From Histidinibacterium aquaticum (lineage in GTDB: Bacteria > Pseudomonadota > Alphaproteobacteria > Rhodobacterales > Rhodobacteraceae): a stretch of DNA of 64,000 bases. This document shows, piece by piece, positions 60,388-64,000 of the stretch. Made by a program: the position numbers and the translations under genes. The stretch covers positions 1 to 64,000 of the forward strand of contig NZ_VYQE01000006.1 in the NCBI RefSeq assembly GCF_008710275.1, given 5' to 3'. Each line of letters opens with the position of its first letter. The first letter of the stretch is position 1. The notes beneath the pieces were generated by a model. The model saw only the letters and a program-made list of their open reading frames with translations. It did no database searches and was not told where the DNA came from.

Positions 60388-60442
60388 CGCGGCGACCCAG
60401 ACAGGTTCCCATGCGCCCCCGACACCCCTCGGGGGCTTTTTT
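60371..60442 (+). terminator. Transcription attenuator (antiterminator and Rho-independent terminator)
   Basis: The terminator is GCCCCCGA (60415-60422), loop CACCCC, TCGGGGGC (60429-60436) and six T (60437-60442). The competing antiterminator pairs GGCGCATGGG (60371-60380) with CCCATGCGCC (60408-60417), ten perfect bases overlapping the terminator's left arm. Both structures are exact and mutually exclusive. Confidence 0.9.
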
Positions 60443-60483
60443 GTGCGCAGGCGAAACGAAGCGTGAGACGAAGGAACAGAGCG

Positions 60484-62238
60484 ATGACTCGTCAAATGAC
60501 CGGAGCGAAGATGGTGGTCCAGGCCCTGAAGGATCAGGGCGTGGATGTCGTGTTCGGATACCCCGGCGGCGCCGTGCTTCCGATCTACGACGAGATCTTC
60601 CAGCAGAACGATATCCGCCACATCCTCGTCCGCCACGAACAGGGCGCCGTCCACGCGGCCGAGGGCTATGCCCGCTCGACCGGCAAGCCGGGCGTCGCGC
60701 TAGTCACCTCCGGCCCGGGGGCCACGAACGCCGTCACCGGCCTCACGGACGCGCTGATGGATTCGATCCCGATCATCGTGCTCTCGGGCCAGGTCCCGAC
60801 CTTTCTGATCGGCTCCGACGGCTTCCAGGAGGCGGATACCGTCGGCATCACCCGCCCCTGCACCAAGCACAACTGGCTGGTGAAGGATCCCGAGCGGCTG
60901 GCAGAGACCATCCACGAAGGCTTTCACGTTGCCACCTCGGGTCGCCCCGGCCCGGTGCTGATCGACATCCCGAAGGACGTCCAGTTCGCCACCGGCGCCT
61001 ACAAGGAGAAGACCAAGGGCCCCAAGAGCCACTACGCCCCACAGATGAAGGGCGACATGGACACCATCACCGAGCTCGTCGAGGCGATGGAGAAGGCCAA
61101 GCGGCCGGTGTTCTACACCGGCGGCGGCGTCATCAACTCCGGTCCCGCCGCGAGCCAGCTGCTGCGCGAACTGGTCGAGGCCACGGGCTTTCCCATCACC
61201 TCCACGCTGATGGGCCTCGGCGCCTATCCCGCCTCCGGCGACAAGTGGCTGGGTATGCTCGGGATGCACGGCCTCTACGAGGCCAACATGGCGATGCACG
61301 ACTGCGACCTGCTGATCAATATCGGAGCGCGCTTCGACGACCGGATCACCGGGCGGATCGACGCATTCTCGCCGGGGTCGCGCAAGGCGCACATCGACAT
61401 CGATCCTTCCTCGATCAACAAGGTCATCCATACCGACATGCCCATCGTCGGTGACGTCGCCCATGTGCTCGAGGACATGCTGAACGTCTGGAAGTCGCGC
61501 GGCCGCAAGACAGACCGCGACAACCTCGCGAAGTGGTGGAAGAAGATCGACACCTGGCGCTCGGTCAACTGCCTGGCCTTCCGGCAGGAGGGCAAGGTCA
61601 TCAAGCCGCAGTACGCGATCCAGCGGCTGGAAGAGCTGACCAAGGGCCACGACCGCTACATCTCGACCGAGGTGGGCCAGCACCAGATGTGGGCCGCGCA
61701 GTACATGGGCTTCGAGGCGCCGAACCGCTGGATGACCTCCGGCGGCCTCGGCACCATGGGCTACGGCTTCCCCGCGTCCATCGGCACCCAGGTCGCCCAC
61801 CCCGAGAGCCTCGTCATCAACGTGGCGGGAGAGGCCTCCTGGCTTATGAACATGCAGGAGATGGGCACCGCGGTGCAGTACCGCCTGCCCGTCAAGCAGT
61901 TCATCCTCAACAACGAGCGTCTGGGCATGGTCCGCCAGTGGCAGGAGCTGCTGCACGGCGAGCGCTACTCGCAGAGCTGGTCCGAGGCCCTGCCCGACTT
62001 CGTGAAGCTCGCCGAGGCCTTCGGCGCCAAGGGCATCCAGGTCTCCGACCCGGACAAGCTCGATGACGCGATCATGGAGATGGTCGAGCACCCCGGCCCC
62101 GTCATCGTCGACTGCCTGGTCGAGAAGCACGAGAACTGCTTCCCGATGATCCCCTCGGGCAAGGCGCACAACGAGATGCTGCTCGGAGAGGCGGAGACCC
62201 AGGGCGCGATCGACCCCAAGGACTCGGTGCTGGTCTGA
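60484..62238 (+). CDS. ilvI: Acetolactate synthase large (catalytic) subunit
   Basis: A 584-residue thiamine-diphosphate enzyme that condenses two pyruvates, or pyruvate with 2-oxobutyrate, in valine/leucine/isoleucine synthesis. Visible are the N-terminal GYPGGAVLPIYDE and the activating Glu in RHEQGAVHAAEGYAR, a central FAD-binding region, and the cofactor motif near residue 450. That motif reads GEASWLMNMQEMG, with Glu where many homologues have the metal-ligand Asp. ATG 60484 lies just inside the usual start; an upstream in-frame start would overlap the attenuator region. It is followed by the regulatory subunit gene. Confidence 0.95.
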   Translation: MTRQMTGAKMVVQALKDQGVDVVFGYPGGAVLPIYDEIFQQNDIRHILVRHEQGAVHAAEGYARSTGKPGVALVTSGPGATNAVTGLTDALMDSIPIIVLSGQVPTFLIGSDGFQEADTVGITRPCTKHNWLVKDPERLAETIHEGFHVATSGRPGPVLIDIPKDVQFATGAYKEKTKGPKSHYAPQMKGDMDTITELVEAMEKAKRPVFYTGGGVINSGPAASQLLRELVEATGFPITSTLMGLGAYPASGDKWLGMLGMHGLYEANMAMHDCDLLINIGARFDDRITGRIDAFSPGSRKAHIDIDPSSINKVIHTDMPIVGDVAHVLEDMLNVWKSRGRKTDRDNLAKWWKKIDTWRSVNCLAFRQEGKVIKPQYAIQRLEELTKGHDRYISTEVGQHQMWAAQYMGFEAPNRWMTSGGLGTMGYGFPASIGTQVAHPESLVINVAGEASWLMNMQEMGTAVQYRLPVKQFILNNERLGMVRQWQELLHGERYSQSWSEALPDFVKLAEAFGAKGIQVSDPDKLDDAIMEMVEHPGPVIVDCLVEKHENCFPMIPSGKAHNEMLLGEAETQGAIDPKDSVLV

Positions 62239-62279
62239 ACACCGGCCGCTAGCGAAATCGCGACAAGAAGGTAGAGACG

Positions 62280-62861
62280 ATGTCCGCGCTCAAGATCAAG
62301 AAGGGCTCCAACAGCCATTCCGCCTACAACCTCCGGCCGACGTTCTCGGACGTGGAGGAAAGCCATACCCTCGCCGTGCTGGTGGAGAACGAGCCCGGCG
62401 TGCTAGCGCGGGTGATCGGGCTCTTTTCCGGCCGGGGCTACAACATCGAGAGCCTCACGGTGGCCGAGGTCGATCACACCGGCAAGCTCAGCCGCATCAC
62501 GCTCGTCACCTCCGGAACGCCGCAGGTGATCGAGCAGATCAAGGCCCAGCTCGGCCGGATCGTGCCGGTCCACGAGGTCCACGACCTGACGGTCGAGGGC
62601 CGCGCCGTGGAGCGGGAGCTCGCGCTCTTCAAGGTGTCGGGCAAGGGCGACGCGCGGATCGAGGCACTGCGGCTCGCCGAGATCTTTCGCGCAAACGTGG
62701 TCGACAGCACGCTCGAGAGCTTCGTCTTCGAGATCACCGGCACGCCGGAAAAGATCGACGCCTTCGCCGAGCTGATGACGCCGCTGGGGCTGCTGGAGGT
62801 CGCGCGGACCGGCGTCGCGGCCCTCTCCCGCGGGGTGGGCCTGGCGGTCGGTCTGAAATGA
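62280..62861 (+). CDS. ilvH: Acetolactate synthase small (regulatory) subunit
   Basis: A 193-residue regulatory subunit. An ACT domain covers about residues 28-100 (LAVLVENEPGVLARVIGLFSGRGYNIESLTV) and mediates valine feedback. The C-terminal ALS_ss_C domain follows (VERELALFKV, DSTLESFVFEITG, GLLEVARTGVAALSRG). It stabilises and activates the large subunit encoded 41 bases upstream. A perfect hairpin follows the stop. Confidence 0.95.
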   Translation: MSALKIKKGSNSHSAYNLRPTFSDVEESHTLAVLVENEPGVLARVIGLFSGRGYNIESLTVAEVDHTGKLSRITLVTSGTPQVIEQIKAQLGRIVPVHEVHDLTVEGRAVERELALFKVSGKGDARIEALRLAEIFRANVVDSTLESFVFEITGTPEKIDAFAELMTPLGLLEVARTGVAALSRGVGLAVGLK

Positions 62862-62885
62862 AAAGGGCCGGCGTGAAGCCGGCCC
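62861..62885. terminator. Bidirectional terminator between ilvH and the EF-hand-like gene
   Basis: GGGCCGGC (62865-62872), loop GTGAA, GCCGGCCC (62878-62885): a perfect 8-base stem. On the minus strand it is followed by TTTT (complement of 62861-62864), a Rho-independent end for the minus gene. On the plus strand the T-run is weak. Confidence 0.7.
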
Positions 62886-62913
62886 GTTCCATCAGAATAC
62901 ACTGAAGGTGGCG

Positions 62914-63171
62914 TTACTCGGTATCGGCGCTGTCGCCTTCCTCGATGCCATCTTCGTCAAGGTCGTACTCTTCGAGCTCTTCCAGCTCGACGCCCGTCAG
63001 CACGCCGTCGCCATTCACGTCGAGGACCTCGAAGTCCGTGGCGGACACGTCGGGATAGTCTTCCATGAGCATCTCGAGCGTGATCGCTTCCTGCTCGTCG
63101 ACCGACTGCGCGGCGGCGAAGGTCGGCACGGCAACGATGGCTGCGGTAAGAAGCTTCGTAATACGGGTCAT
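62914..63171 (-). CDS. Small exported EF-hand-like protein
   Basis: An 85-residue protein with a Sec signal peptide (ITKLLTAAIVAVPTFAAAQ) and one EF-hand-like calcium loop (DVNGDGVLTGVEL, near residue 55). It ends in a very acidic C-terminus (EELEEYDLDEDGIEEGDSADTE) with a second, degenerate D-x-D-x-D loop. It is probably a periplasmic calcium-binding protein. ATG 63171 starts the signal peptide; the longer upstream frame does not. It is convergent with ilvH. Confidence 0.75.
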   Translation of the reverse strand: MTRITKLLTAAIVAVPTFAAAQSVDEQEAITLEMLMEDYPDVSATDFEVLDVNGDGVLTGVELEELEEYDLDEDGIEEGDSADTE

Positions 63172-63332
63172 AACAGTCTCCTTCCGTTCAAGGTTACCCC
63201 CACAAGCCGTCCCCCCCGACGGTTGTTCCAGACCGATTGTTTTTCGACATTGCGATTTCGTGAGGAGGCGCTTCCGCTGGACCCCGCCGCCCAAGGCTGA
63301 GAGAGTGCGCGCGCAGCCGGGACGGAGGGAAA

Positions 63333-64000
63333 ATGGCCCGTAAGATCATCATCGACACCGACCCCGGCCAGGACGACGCGGTCGCCATCCTGCTCGCCCT
63401 CGCCTCGCCCGAGGACGTTGAAGTGCTGGGCGTCACGGCGGTGGCGGGAAACGTTCCGCTGGCCCTGACCGAACGCAATGCGCGCATCGTCTGCGAACTG
63501 GCGGGCAAGCCCGACACCCTCGTCTTCGCCGGCTGCGACGCGCCGCTGTCGCGGCCGCTGGTCACCGCCGAGCACGTCCACGGCAAGACCGGCCTCGACG
63601 GGCCGCCGCTGGAAGAGCCGCGCATGGCGCTCCAAGGCGCGCATGCGGTCGACTTCATCGTGGAGACACTGCGGCGCGAGACGCCCGGCAGCGTCACGCT
63701 CTGCCCGCTGGGGCCGCTCACGAACATCGCCACGGCGCTGCAGCGCGCGCCCGAGCTCGCGGACCGGATCGCCGAGATCGTCCTGATGGGCGGCGCCTAC
63801 TTCGAGGTGGGCAACATCACGCCCGCGGCGGAGTTCAACATCTACGTCGACCCGGAAGCCGCGGATATCGTGATGAAATCCGGCATTCCCGTCACCATGA
63901 TGCCGCTCGACGTCACGCACCGGGCGCTCACGACCGCGGACCGGGTGGAAGCGTTCCGCGGGATGGGCACACGGGTCGGAGAGATGGTCGCCGCCTGGAC
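63333..64000 (+). CDS. Nucleoside hydrolase (partial, cut by window end)
   Basis: The first 222 codons of an inosine-uridine preferring nucleoside hydrolase. Residues about 8-16 give the calcium-binding DTDPGQDDA motif, followed by VTAVAGNVPLALTERNA, CPLGPLTNIATAL, IVLMGGAYFEVGNITPAAEFNIYVDPEAA and VTMMPLDVTH. The enzyme hydrolyses ribonucleosides to base and ribose for salvage. GGAGGGAAA precedes the ATG. The frame is open to the last base, so the gene continues beyond the window. Confidence 0.9.
   Translation, partial: MARKIIIDTDPGQDDAVAILLALASPEDVEVLGVTAVAGNVPLALTERNARIVCELAGKPDTLVFAGCDAPLSRPLVTAEHVHGKTGLDGPPLEEPRMALQGAHAVDFIVETLRRETPGSVTLCPLGPLTNIATALQRAPELADRIAEIVLMGGAYFEVGNITPAAEFNIYVDPEAADIVMKSGIPVTMMPLDVTHRALTTADRVEAFRGMGTRVGEMVAAW

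Overview
The window looks like chromosomal DNA of a marine-type Rhodobacteraceae (Roseobacter-group alphaproteobacterium). The evidence is high GC, many binding-protein-dependent ABC and TRAP importers, GntR, LysR and LacI regulators, a small DUF1127 protein, an acetolactate synthase operon with an alphaproteobacterial-style attenuator, and, at the extreme left edge, what reads as the promoter and boxA leader of an rRNA operon pointing leftwards out of the window. No CRISPR array, tRNA, intact insertion sequence or phage was seen.

Layout. 1-0.9 kb: rrn leader (minus) and a SleB-like cell-wall hydrolase lipoprotein. 1.2-14.9 kb: a nine-gene minus-strand operon made of a sugar-type ABC importer (binding protein, two permeases, ATPase), a protein built of three 54-residue repeats, a decarboxylase-like amidohydrolase, a TIM-barrel isomerase-like protein, a kelch protein and an enol-lactonase-like hydrolase. 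Divergent from it are an aldehyde dehydrogenase, a cupin and an ABM-fold protein. An MFS exporter and a GntR/UTRA regulator follow, and a promoter with an overlapping GntR-like half-palindrome lies between the divergent units. 15.2-19.0 kb: an OsmU/OpuC-type osmolyte importer. 19.2-23.8 kb: a LysR-centred set of small redox and stress genes. 23.9-24.9 kb: a deletion scar joining a decapitated LacI regulator to the tail of a sugar ABC ATPase.

25-36.7 kb: a LysR-controlled aromatic catabolic operon (VOC ring-cleavage dioxygenase, hydrolase, maleylacetate reductase, a complete Liv-type importer, SnoaL-like protein, TfdB-like flavin monooxygenase, hydroxyquinol-type intradiol dioxygenase). The encoded route would bring in an aromatic acid or phenol, hydroxylate it to a hydroquinone or hydroxyquinol, open the ring and reduce maleylacetate to 3-oxoadipate. 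36.8-44.6 kb: an eight-gene cluster resembling only the membrane arm of complex I (A, H, J, K, L, M, N). It has no B, C, D, E, F, G or I genes; in their place is one 301-residue protein without Fe-S cysteines that looks like a degenerate NuoB/NuoD fusion. This is the best candidate in the window for an undescribed machine.

44.8-49.6 kb: an orphan pair consisting of a soluble VirD4/TraG-like coupling ATPase and a 940-residue STAND-like protein with no recognisable P-loop, far from any relaxase or type IV channel gene. 49.7-52.1 kb: a BTAD (SARP-like) activator fused to an alpha/beta hydrolase, divergent from a STAS protein and a DUF1127 protein, with four helically phased ACAACGC-type repeats between them. 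52.2-60.1 kb: a TRAP importer of the TakP class, a divergent cache-domain histidine kinase with a NarL-type regulator, and a CPA1 antiporter. 60.3-62.9 kb: ilvIH (acetolactate synthase) preceded by a leader peptide with Leu-Leu-Val-Val-Ile codons and a textbook attenuator. 62.9-64 kb: an EF-hand-like secreted protein and the start of a nucleoside hydrolase cut by the window end.

Start codons were chosen by ribosome binding sites, overlaps and family N-termini. All functional names come from reading the sequences without database searches.
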